Below, piece after piece: positions 1 to 5,306 of a stretch of DNA of 6,840 nucleotides. Each line of letters begins with the position of its first letter. Position 1 is the stretch's first letter. The translations under genes and the position numbers were made by a program. The stretch covers positions 1 through 6,840 of the forward strand of contig JADZBW010000387.1 in the NCBI GenBank assembly GCA_020851885.1, in the 5' to 3' direction. The notes under the pieces were generated by a model, which saw nothing but the letters and a program-made list of their open reading frames with translations, searched no databases and had not been told where the DNA came from. The DNA comes from Fimbriimonadaceae bacterium. Lineage in GTDB: Bacteria > Armatimonadota > Fimbriimonadia > Fimbriimonadales > Fimbriimonadaceae.

Positions 1-573
1 CGCGACGGCAATCGCCGAGGCTGCCGAGTCCGCATTGATGTTCAGTGCGTCTCCATCAGAATCGCTGGCGACCGAACAAACCACGGGGATGATGCCGGTC
101 TCCACTGAGGATTTCAGGATCGATGGATCGACCCTGACGATTTCTCCAACCCGACCCAACTCCTGCGAAATAGGCTTGGCGGTCAGGAGGTGGGCATCGC
201 GACCAGAGATTCCGACTGCCTTTCCCCCGACGCGGGCAATCTCGGCAACCAGGGCTTTGTTGGCTCGACCCGAAAGGGCCATCTCGACGACCTCCATGGT
301 TGCGTCGTCTGTCACCCGCAGACCTCCGATCGTGCGCTTCTCGATTCCTAGCTTTTCGAGCCAGCGATCGATCTCTGGCCCGCCGCCATGCACGAGAATC
401 GGCCGAATGCCAACCAATTGAAGCAGCAATACATTGCGAATGACGCCATGCAAAAAGGTGGGATCCCTCATCGCGCTCCCGCCGTACTTGACCACAAACG
501 TTTGGCCACGGAATGCCTGGATGTATGGCAGGGCCTGATTCAGCACCTCGGCTTGAAGCTGCGGGTCGGACAT
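1..573 (-). CDS. argB: Acetylglutamate kinase, N-terminal 191 residues (C-terminus beyond the left edge)
   Basis: Phosphorylates N-acetyl-L-glutamate with ATP in the cytoplasm, the second step of arginine synthesis. The reading frame opens at ATG 573-571 and is uninterrupted to the window edge. Visible family motifs in order: VVKYGGSAM (about 27-35, ATP-phosphate lysine K29), the glycine-rich VHGGGPEID (61-69), GLRVTD (84-89), SGRDAHLLTA (123-132), VGEI (142-145), IPVV (162-165) and NINADSAA (178-185, substrate/catalytic region). The family is about 280-300 residues, so roughly a third is missing here. About 25 residues precede the first kinase strand, including ALPYIQAFRG. This matches the extra N-terminal helix of arginine-inhibited, hexameric acetylglutamate kinases; the E. 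coli enzyme lacks it. Feedback inhibition by arginine is therefore likely (inference). An AAGGA-type ribosome site lies a few bases before the ATG. It is transcribed away from lgt. Confidence 0.96.
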   Translation of the reverse strand, partial: MSDPQLQAEVLNQALPYIQAFRGQTFVVKYGGSAMRDPTFLHGVIRNVLLLQLVGIRPILVHGGGPEIDRWLEKLGIEKRTIGGLRVTDDATMEVVEMALSGRANKALVAEIARVGGKAVGISGRDAHLLTAKPISQELGRVGEIVRVDPSILKSSVETGIIPVVCSVASDSDGDALNINADSAASAIAVA

Positions 574-607
574 AGGGTCCTTTTACCCGGATTGCGATCT
601 TGGGACT

Positions 608-633
608 CTACCCATTGGTTTGAGATGGGGTAG
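608..633. repeat. Imperfect inverted repeat in the argB-lgt divergent intergenic region
   Basis: CTACCCAT (608-615) and ATGGGGTAG (625-633) are inverted copies separated by nine bases, with one extra base in the right arm. The dyad lies in the only divergent intergenic region of the window, directly upstream of the TACAAT at 635-640. It could be an operator for a dimeric regulator or a small hairpin. No run of T follows, so it does not look like a terminator. Function is inferred from position only. Confidence 0.4.
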
Positions 634-640
634 GTACAAT
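615..640 (+). promoter_or_regulatory. Possible lgt promoter (TACAAT -10)
   Basis: TACAAT at 635-640 is a good -10-like hexamer. The best -35-like partner, TTGGTT at 615-620, leaves a spacer of only 14 bases, which is short for a sigma-70 promoter. If the -10 is real, transcription would start near 647 and the lgt mRNA would have a leader of only about seven bases. That would fit the absence of a clear Shine-Dalgarno before ATG 654. Confidence 0.25.
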
Positions 641-653
641 CCGCCCGACCCGC

Positions 654-1460
654 ATGCTTCCTGTCCTATTCAAAATCGGCACCTTCAAAGTCCACAGCTA
701 TGGTGTGATGCTGATAGCGGGCTTCCTGATTGGACTGGCAATTGCCCGCAAGCGGGCCGCGAAGTTCGGGATCAACCCGCAGAAGCTCACCGACATGGCT
801 TTCTGGGCCCTCATCGCCGGCGTTTTTGGAGCTCGTATTGCGTTCATCGCTCAGGAATGGGGCTATTACACGCAACACCCCGATGAACTCTTTTCATGGC
901 AGTTTGCTGGCCTTACCAGCTTCGGCGGTGTGATCGGGGGCATGATTCTGATCATCTTTTGGGCGCGTCGATCGGGATGGTCCGTTCGGACGACCCTCGA
1001 CGTCGTTGCCCCGGCGGGTTTGGTGGTGCATGCGATTGGTCGTGTGGGCTGTCTCCTGAATGGATGCTGCTATGGTGGACAATGCCCGCCGGATCTTCCA
1101 TGGGGAATCCATGTCGACAAGATTCCCGCATTGATGCATCCAGCTCAAATTTACGATGCGCTTATGAACTTGGCGGCATTCCCAATCCTGCTTTGGGTCG
1201 AGCGGCGTGGACAGTCGAAGGGGCAGATTTTTGCGCTGATGCTGACTTTCCACGGACTGGCTCGCTTCATCTATGAATTCTGGAGAGCCGGTACTGATGA
1301 ACAGGTACGAGCCGGTCTCGCCAGCTCCACTTACTGGAAAGCGGTGCCCTTCCTCACCCAAGCACAGGTGATGGCGGCAATCCTGGTTATCGTGGGCTTG
1401 TCGCTCTATGTCGCATGGCGACGGACCGGACCCGTCCAGCAGGAACTCCTGGCGTCATGA
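654..1460 (+). CDS. lgt: Prolipoprotein diacylglyceryl transferase
   Basis: Inner-membrane enzyme that moves diacylglycerol from phosphatidylglycerol to the lipobox cysteine of prolipoproteins, the first step of lipoprotein maturation. It has 268 residues, normal for the family. Several hydrophobic segments are visible (about 17-30, 49-65, 91-103, 115-128, 171-182, 192-203, 238-254). Family signatures are HSYGVM (14-19), FGGVIGG (90-96), the Lgt signature GRVGCLLNGCCYGG (129-142), HPAQIYDAL (162-170) and RFIYEFWR (204-211). The GCCYG form is the one I associate with several non-proteobacterial and deltaproteobacterial lineages; E. coli has GELWG. By alignment to E. coli, R143, G154, R239 and E243 are kept as R130, G141, R204 and E208. 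H103, N146 and E151 correspond to F90, C133 and C138. The start is ATG 654, just before the conserved LFKIG segment. No strong ribosome site is seen. Its stop overlaps the start of the next gene. Confidence 0.95.
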   Translation: MLPVLFKIGTFKVHSYGVMLIAGFLIGLAIARKRAAKFGINPQKLTDMAFWALIAGVFGARIAFIAQEWGYYTQHPDELFSWQFAGLTSFGGVIGGMILIIFWARRSGWSVRTTLDVVAPAGLVVHAIGRVGCLLNGCCYGGQCPPDLPWGIHVDKIPALMHPAQIYDALMNLAAFPILLWVERRGQSKGQIFALMLTFHGLARFIYEFWRAGTDEQVRAGLASSTYWKAVPFLTQAQVMAAILVIVGLSLYVAWRRTGPVQQELLAS

Positions 1461-2428
1461 GATTCAGCCCTCTGCTCGACAAACTGACATCGATTCGCGC
1501 CCTCGTCGTGGGCGATTTGATGCTCGACGAGTACATCATCGGCCGGGCAACCCGCATCAGCCCGGAAGCGCCGGTCATGGTGGTTCGCCAGAACCGAACG
1601 TTTTCAGTTCCTGGCGGCGCCGCCAATGTCGCCAAGAACATCGAGGCCCTGGGTGGGCATGCCTCCGTAATCGGCGTCGTCGGAGAGGACCAGGCGGGTA
1701 TCGAACTTCAATCGGCACTGGGGGAGCATGGACACGTCATTCCCGATCCGAATCGACCGACGACCCGCAAGACGAGAGTCCTCGCCGACGCTTCTCACCA
1801 GGTCCTGCGGATCGACCACGAGTCAGAGGAGCCGCTGGCTCCGGACATCGAAGACCTTGTCGGTGAGGCCATCAAGGAGCGGCTGCCCGAATCGGACGTC
1901 GTCATCCTGAGCGACTACACCAAGGGCGTGTTGACCCCGGGCCTGGTCTCAAGAATCATCGCCGATGCAAAAGCGGCGAACACGCTGGTGGTTGCCAACG
2001 CCAAACCTGATAGTCTTGCCTATTACAGCGGCGCTACCTTGGTCAGCCTCAATGCCCGCGAAGCCGCCGACTCCGTTGGTGAGAAGGACATCCTCCGTCA
2101 TCAAAATGGTGCGGGACTCTCCGACCGTCCGAGAGAGGTTGCCCGGAAGATCCAGCGAGACCACCGTATCGACCATGTTTTGATCACGCTTGGGGAATAC
2201 GGTATGTGTACCGAGGAATTCTACGTTCGGCCGCAAAAGGTCGAGGTTTTCGACACTGCCGGCGCGGGAGATACCACGATCGCCACCGTCGCCCTTGGTC
2301 TGGCGGCGATTGGCTTCGAAGCCCAGATCTTTGAATTGGCTGCCTATACGGCGGCCGCCGTCGTCAGGCATGTTGGCGTCGCCGTTCCTTCGGCGGACGA
2401 CCTGATCCGGATTCGCCAAGGAGTCTGA
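1457..2428 (+). CDS. rfaE1: RfaE1/HldA-like heptose-7-phosphate kinase (PfkB family)
   Basis: Probably phosphorylates D-glycero-D-manno-heptose 7-phosphate at C1 on the way to the ADP-heptose used in LPS core; family-based. The 323-residue product covers only the kinase half of bifunctional HldE; the nucleotidyltransferase half is absent. Motifs: VVGDLMLDEY (17-26), RISPEAPVMVV (33-43, diagnostic of the heptose kinase group), PGGAANVAKN (52-61), TRKTRVL (103-109), VVILSDYTKGVL (148-159), N-A-R-E (199-202, the PfkB NXXE magnesium site) and DTAGAGDTTIA (266-276) with catalytic Asp272. The segment usually reading DPKG is NAKP here (181-184). The ATG at 1457 is chosen because it forms an ATGA overlap with the lgt stop, an AGGA lies at 1441-1444, and it places conserved sequence near the N-terminus. 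An upstream in-frame ATG at 1415 would extend it by 14 residues inside lgt. Another PfkB sugar substrate is possible. Confidence 0.82.
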   Translation: MRFSPLLDKLTSIRALVVGDLMLDEYIIGRATRISPEAPVMVVRQNRTFSVPGGAANVAKNIEALGGHASVIGVVGEDQAGIELQSALGEHGHVIPDPNRPTTRKTRVLADASHQVLRIDHESEEPLAPDIEDLVGEAIKERLPESDVVILSDYTKGVLTPGLVSRIIADAKAANTLVVANAKPDSLAYYSGATLVSLNAREAADSVGEKDILRHQNGAGLSDRPREVARKIQRDHRIDHVLITLGEYGMCTEEFYVRPQKVEVFDTAGAGDTTIATVALGLAAIGFEAQIFELAAYTAAAVVRHVGVAVPSADDLIRIRQGV

Positions 2429-2434
2429 CGAACC

Positions 2435-3343
2435 ATGGTTCTGGTTTTTGGCACGATCTGTATCGACCGGGTCAGATTGGTTCCCCACTTGCCACCGGCC
2501 GGCGGCTATGTCGAGATCACCGGCGAAACGGACCTCCTGGGCGGGGAGGCGGCAAACACCGCGAACGCTCTCAAGAGCTGGAACCGACCCGTTCAGCTCT
2601 ATGGAAACTCGGTCGGGATGCCCCCTGATGGCACCCATCTCCAAGAACTGCTTGAAGCAAAAGGGCTCGAAAACCTATCTGATAGGGCCGTTTCTGTCGT
2701 AAGCCAGACGCCGGTCTGCGATATCTACGTCACCCCGGACGGAGATCGCACGATGTTTGGTAAAGGTTTCAGCACGATGGAGATCGGACTCTCCGTCGAA
2801 CCCATCCATCAGCTGAACGCCGATTGGTTCACCGCCGAACCGAATATTCGCAACGCCACGCGCGATGCCGTCGCCATCGCCCATGGAGCAGGCATGAACC
2901 TCTACCTGATGGATCTCTTAGATCCCCGCCAAGTCCCGTCAGGCTCCTTTTGGCAATGCAGCACGGATTGGGCAGGAACGAGAAACGACACCCAGAAGAA
3001 TGTCGAATGGGTTCGAAATTGGGTGGCCCAAACCGGCTCGTTTGCCGTACTGAGCGACGGTCCAAACGGCTTCGTCGCGGGGTCGCCCGATCATCCTATC
3101 CGTTCCTACCCGCCGTTCCCCGCCCCTGTTGTCGTGGATACAACCGGCGCGGGCGATATGTTTCGCGCGGGGATGCTCTACGGTTTGGATCAAGGCTGGG
3201 AGATTCCGGACTGTCTGAAATTCGCCGCCACGGCCGGGTGCCTGAAGTGCCGCGCGATCGGCGCAACTTCCCATGTGCCGACCATCGAGGAAATCAAAGA
3301 GCACATTCGCCTGCATCCTCACGTTGCCAACCAATTTCACTAG
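2435..3343 (+). CDS. PfkB-family carbohydrate kinase, substrate unknown
   Basis: A ribokinase-fold cytoplasmic sugar kinase of 302 residues, usual for the family. Visible motifs: the N-terminal strand VFGTICIDRV (4-13), the substrate-side LGGEAANTANAL (35-46, equivalent of the GG-x-x-N-x-A signature), and the C-terminal ATP/anion-hole signature VVDTTGAGDMFRAG (233-246) with catalytic Asp241. The middle is less typical, with WFTAEPNIRNATRD (131-144) and LMDLLDPR (158-165). I cannot link it to ribose, fructose, adenosine or heptose by sequence. An AAGGAG ribosome site at 2418-2423, inside the end of the upstream gene, supports ATG 2435. The six-base gap to the preceding kinase indicates co-transcription and perhaps a shared pathway. 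The second kinase resembles the first only in the general PfkB motifs, so it is not a recent duplicate. Its stop codon sits in a perfect palindrome. Confidence 0.88.
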   Translation: MVLVFGTICIDRVRLVPHLPPAGGYVEITGETDLLGGEAANTANALKSWNRPVQLYGNSVGMPPDGTHLQELLEAKGLENLSDRAVSVVSQTPVCDIYVTPDGDRTMFGKGFSTMEIGLSVEPIHQLNADWFTAEPNIRNATRDAVAIAHGAGMNLYLMDLLDPRQVPSGSFWQCSTDWAGTRNDTQKNVEWVRNWVAQTGSFAVLSDGPNGFVAGSPDHPIRSYPPFPAPVVVDTTGAGDMFRAGMLYGLDQGWEIPDCLKFAATAGCLKCRAIGATSHVPTIEEIKEHIRLHPHVANQFH

Positions 3344-3365
3344 TGAAACAGTCCTGTGATTTCAC
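3335..3365. repeat. 14-bp palindrome plus a third half-site at the PfkB stop codon
   Basis: TTTCACTAGTGAAA at 3335-3348 is a perfect palindrome containing the stop codon TAG (3341-3343). A second TTTCAC at 3360-3365 can pair with the same GTGAAA (3343-3348), so two mutually exclusive hairpins share one arm. The second hairpin could gain two further pairs (C49-G56, A50-T55 of positions 3349-3356) with a three-base bulge. No T-run follows either structure, so this is not a standard intrinsic terminator. It may be an operator, a processing or 3'-end structure, or chance. Confidence 0.45.
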
Positions 3366-3402
3366 GTCGACTTGCCGATGATTCTCGTTAGTAGGTTTAC
3401 GT

Positions 3403-3978
3403 ATGAACCCCGGAGAGCAATACTTAAGACTTGGAGACATGCTGCTCCAGCGCGGCATCCTTTCGGAGAAGAAGCTGCAGCGAGGATTGACCGTTGCCCA
3501 CGATTCACGGCGAAGAATCGGCGACGTTCTTGTCGAACTTGGTTATGTGACCGAAGAACAAGTCGCCCATTGCCTTGCCGATCAGTACGGATTCGACTTC
3601 TGCGACGTGAATGGGATCCATCCGACGGACGTCGCCCTCAGTAAGCTGGATGCCGAATTCGCCCTCAAGTGGTGCGTGCTTCCAATCGATGACGCAATAC
3701 GATTTGTCTGCGTCATCGCCGATCCCCTGAACGTCGAGCTCTCAGATTTGATTTCTGCCTTGGCTAGGAAGTCGGTCGCATTTTCGATCGCTCCGAAGTC
3801 TGCCCTGCAATTGGCGATTCGCAAAGCTTACGGTTTGCCGATGCCGGTAGTGGCGACCAAGGGTCGTAAGAAGAAGGCGCCATCGCCTGAATCCATCCTG
3901 CAGCGAGACCGCGCCATGCTCCTGGAGGGACTCGAAGATTTGTTGGAAGTAGATAGTTCCATGCGGAGGGCAAGCTGA
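3403..3978 (+). CDS. Stand-alone MshEN (GspE/PilB N-terminal) domain protein
   Basis: A 191-residue protein made of the N-terminal domain of type II secretion/type IV pilus ATPases without the ATPase. In MshE this domain binds cyclic di-GMP through two 24-residue motifs, RLGxx(L)(L)xxG(L)(L)xxxxLxxxLxxQ, separated by five residues. Both are visible with exact spacing: R9-L-G...G18...L25...L29 ending in A32 instead of Gln, the spacer 33-37, then R38-I-G...G47...V54...L58...Q61. Residues 65-145 match the rest of the domain, including VLPIDD (92-97) and the ADPLNVELSDLI stretch (106-117). The tail is basic (KGRKKK, 153-158) and then acidic and leucine-rich (170-183). Full PilB/GspE proteins are about 550 residues, and no P-loop occurs here. 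ATG 3403 keeps Arg9 of motif I; only a weak AGG precedes it. Its stop overlaps the flhG-like start, implying a shared role. c-di-GMP binding is inferred. Confidence 0.85.
   Translation: MNPGEQYLRLGDMLLQRGILSEKKLQRGLTVAHDSRRRIGDVLVELGYVTEEQVAHCLADQYGFDFCDVNGIHPTDVALSKLDAEFALKWCVLPIDDAIRFVCVIADPLNVELSDLISALARKSVAFSIAPKSALQLAIRKAYGLPMPVVATKGRKKKAPSPESILQRDRAMLLEGLEDLLEVDSSMRRAS
3965..3970 (+). promoter_or_regulatory. Strong ribosome binding site for the FlhG-like gene
   Basis: GGAGGG lies seven bases before ATG 3978-3980, inside the last codons of the MshEN gene. It fixes the start of the FlhG-like gene and, with the TGATG stop/start overlap, indicates translational coupling. It is the clearest Shine-Dalgarno in the window. 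Confidence 0.75.
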
Positions 3979-4805
3979 TGAGACTGGTTTCCGTCACGAG
4001 CGGCAAAGGCGGGGTTGGCAAGACGAATATCTCGGCCAACTTGGGTATCGCCCTCTCCCAGTTGGGATATCGAGTCGTGCTATTCGACGCCGACCTTGGT
4101 TTGGCAAACCTGGATGTCGTCCTTGGCGCCAATGCGGAGTACTCGCTTCACCACGCGCTGGATGGCAATATGTGCCTGGGCGACGTCATCGCGAACGGGC
4201 CCGGTGGCATCCGCTTCCTGAGTGGCGGCAGCGGCGTCTCCAAACTGATCAACGTCAGCCGAAAGCGGCTTCAGAATTTCCTTTTGGAGCTTTCACAGCT
4301 TGAAACGTCGACCGATGTGCTCATCTTCGATACGGGCGCGGGCGTCGATCAGAGGGTGCTGACATTCTTGCGAGCTGCTGATGAAGTCCTGATTGTCGTG
4401 ACGCCCGACCCTGCCTCGATTGCCGACGCCTACGCAACGATCAAGGTGCTTCTGCGAAACAAGAAGAATGCGAACATCCAAATCCTGATGAACCAGGTGG
4501 AGCACGAGCGACAGGCTGAAGTCATCTACCGCAAGTTGAACGACATCGCCGGACACTTTCTCGAGGCCAATCTTAGCTACACCGGCTCGATTCGCCATGA
4601 CTCGGAGATCGTTCCGTTCATACGGGCTCGACATCCGTTTGTGACTGCCGACCCGCGGCTCAGAGCTTCGAAGGACATCGTGATGGTTGCGAAGACGATT
4701 GCCAAGCGCACGTCGGTCTATGAAGACTCCCAGCCCTTGATTTCCCGCCTTGAGGAGGCATTTGGGATCATTCACGCGCATGACCCGGCGCAGACTGCGG
4801 CTTAA
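3978..4805 (+). CDS. flhG: FlhG/FleN (YlxH) MinD-type ATPase
   Basis: A 275-residue ParA/MinD-superfamily ATPase that cycles on and off the membrane as an ATP-dependent dimer and controls number or placement of flagella or other polar machines. Visible: deviant Walker A GKGGVGKT (9-16) with signature Lys10 and Lys15, switch I FDADLGLANLD (36-46), the SGGSGVSKL segment (82-90), switch II/Walker B VLIFDTGAGVD (114-124, Asp118), and PDPASIADAYATIK (143-156). DLGLANLD, DTGAG and S-x-x-DAYA-x-IK are FlhG rather than MinD hallmarks. The N-terminal DQAxxLR segment with which FlhG activates FlhF is absent: the protein starts eight residues before the P-loop. Residues 253-265 (PLISRLEEAFGII) may be the C-terminal membrane-targeting amphipathic helix. 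No flhF or flagellar gene is seen nearby, so a type IV pilus role is equally possible. The GGAGGG site and one-base overlap with the upstream gene fix the start. Confidence 0.88.
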   Translation: MRLVSVTSGKGGVGKTNISANLGIALSQLGYRVVLFDADLGLANLDVVLGANAEYSLHHALDGNMCLGDVIANGPGGIRFLSGGSGVSKLINVSRKRLQNFLLELSQLETSTDVLIFDTGAGVDQRVLTFLRAADEVLIVVTPDPASIADAYATIKVLLRNKKNANIQILMNQVEHERQAEVIYRKLNDIAGHFLEANLSYTGSIRHDSEIVPFIRARHPFVTADPRLRASKDIVMVAKTIAKRTSVYEDSQPLISRLEEAFGIIHAHDPAQTAA

Positions 4806-4834
4806 CCAGCGTCCGTCCGGGTTAACTGGGCAGA

Positions 4835-5269
4835 ATGCTCTACGCGGTGACTGAAGAACGAATCCGGGTTCGCTATGGCGAAACGGATCAAATGGGCCAC
4901 GCCTATTACGCGAACTACCTTTTCTGGTTCGAACAGGCTCGTGGCGCATGGTGTAGGGATCGTGGTTTCACCTACAAATCGCTTGAAGATCGTGGCGTAC
5001 TCCTGCCTGTCGTCGAGGCCCACCTCCGCTATAAGGGCGAGGTCCGCTATGATGACTGGATCGTGGTGCGCGTTCACGTTTCCGAGATCAAGCGAACGGC
5101 GATGAAGTTTGAATATGAAGTCGTCAGCGAGTCGAGTGGCATGGTCGTAACGGAGGGCTATACCTGGCACGTCGTGATGGATCCGGTGGCGAGAAAAGCC
5201 GTTGCCATCCCATCCTTTATGCGCGATCTGCTGGAACGCGATCCTGAGGAGCACGTTACGGTTGAGTAA
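4835..5269 (+). CDS. Hotdog-fold acyl-CoA thioesterase (4HBT, YbgC/FadM-like)
   Basis: A 144-residue cytoplasmic hotdog-fold protein predicted to hydrolyse acyl-CoA thioesters. The diagnostic 4HBT segment is clear: VRYGETDQMGHAYYANY (12-28), followed by FEQAR (32-36). Asp18 is in the catalytic position and His22 and Tyr28 are conserved family positions. The central strands LRYKGEVRYDD (64-74) and the RTAMKFEYEV region (87-96) also fit the family, as does the length (130-150 residues). Substrate cannot be read from sequence; 4-hydroxybenzoyl-CoA, short-chain or long-chain acyl-CoA are all possible. It starts 29 bases after the FlhG-like gene, on the same strand, without a good ribosome site. 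GTG 4847, four codons in, is an alternative start. Co-transcription with its neighbours is likely, but no functional link to the FlhG-like ATPase is evident. Confidence 0.9.
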   Translation: MLYAVTEERIRVRYGETDQMGHAYYANYLFWFEQARGAWCRDRGFTYKSLEDRGVLLPVVEAHLRYKGEVRYDDWIVVRVHVSEIKRTAMKFEYEVVSESSGMVVTEGYTWHVVMDPVARKAVAIPSFMRDLLERDPEEHVTVE

Positions 5270-5306
5270 TGCGAATTGAAAACGGTTGGGAGAATCCGAC
5301 CGTATC

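Noticed and set aside
1949..2644. Minus-strand open frame of 231 codons across the two kinase genes
   Set aside because: It spans the junction of two recognised PfkB genes in antisense and has no recognisable protein features.
3343..3365. Intrinsic terminator after the PfkB kinase gene
   Set aside because: A hairpin can form, but the stem is short and AT-rich with a bulge, and no T-run follows.
3978..4805. MinD cell-division ATPase as an alternative identity
   Set aside because: DLGLANLD, DTGAG and the DAYA-x-IK segment are FlhG-type, and no minC or minE is adjacent.
4802..4825. Hairpin between the FlhG-like gene and the thioesterase (TTAACC at 4802-4807, GGTTAA at 4820-4825)
   Set aside because: A six-pair stem with a 12-base loop and no T-run is too weak to call a terminator or regulatory element.
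4293..4949. Minus-strand open frame of 218 codons opposite the FlhG-like gene
   Set aside because: It is antisense to a well-supported ATPase gene and shows no motif of its own.
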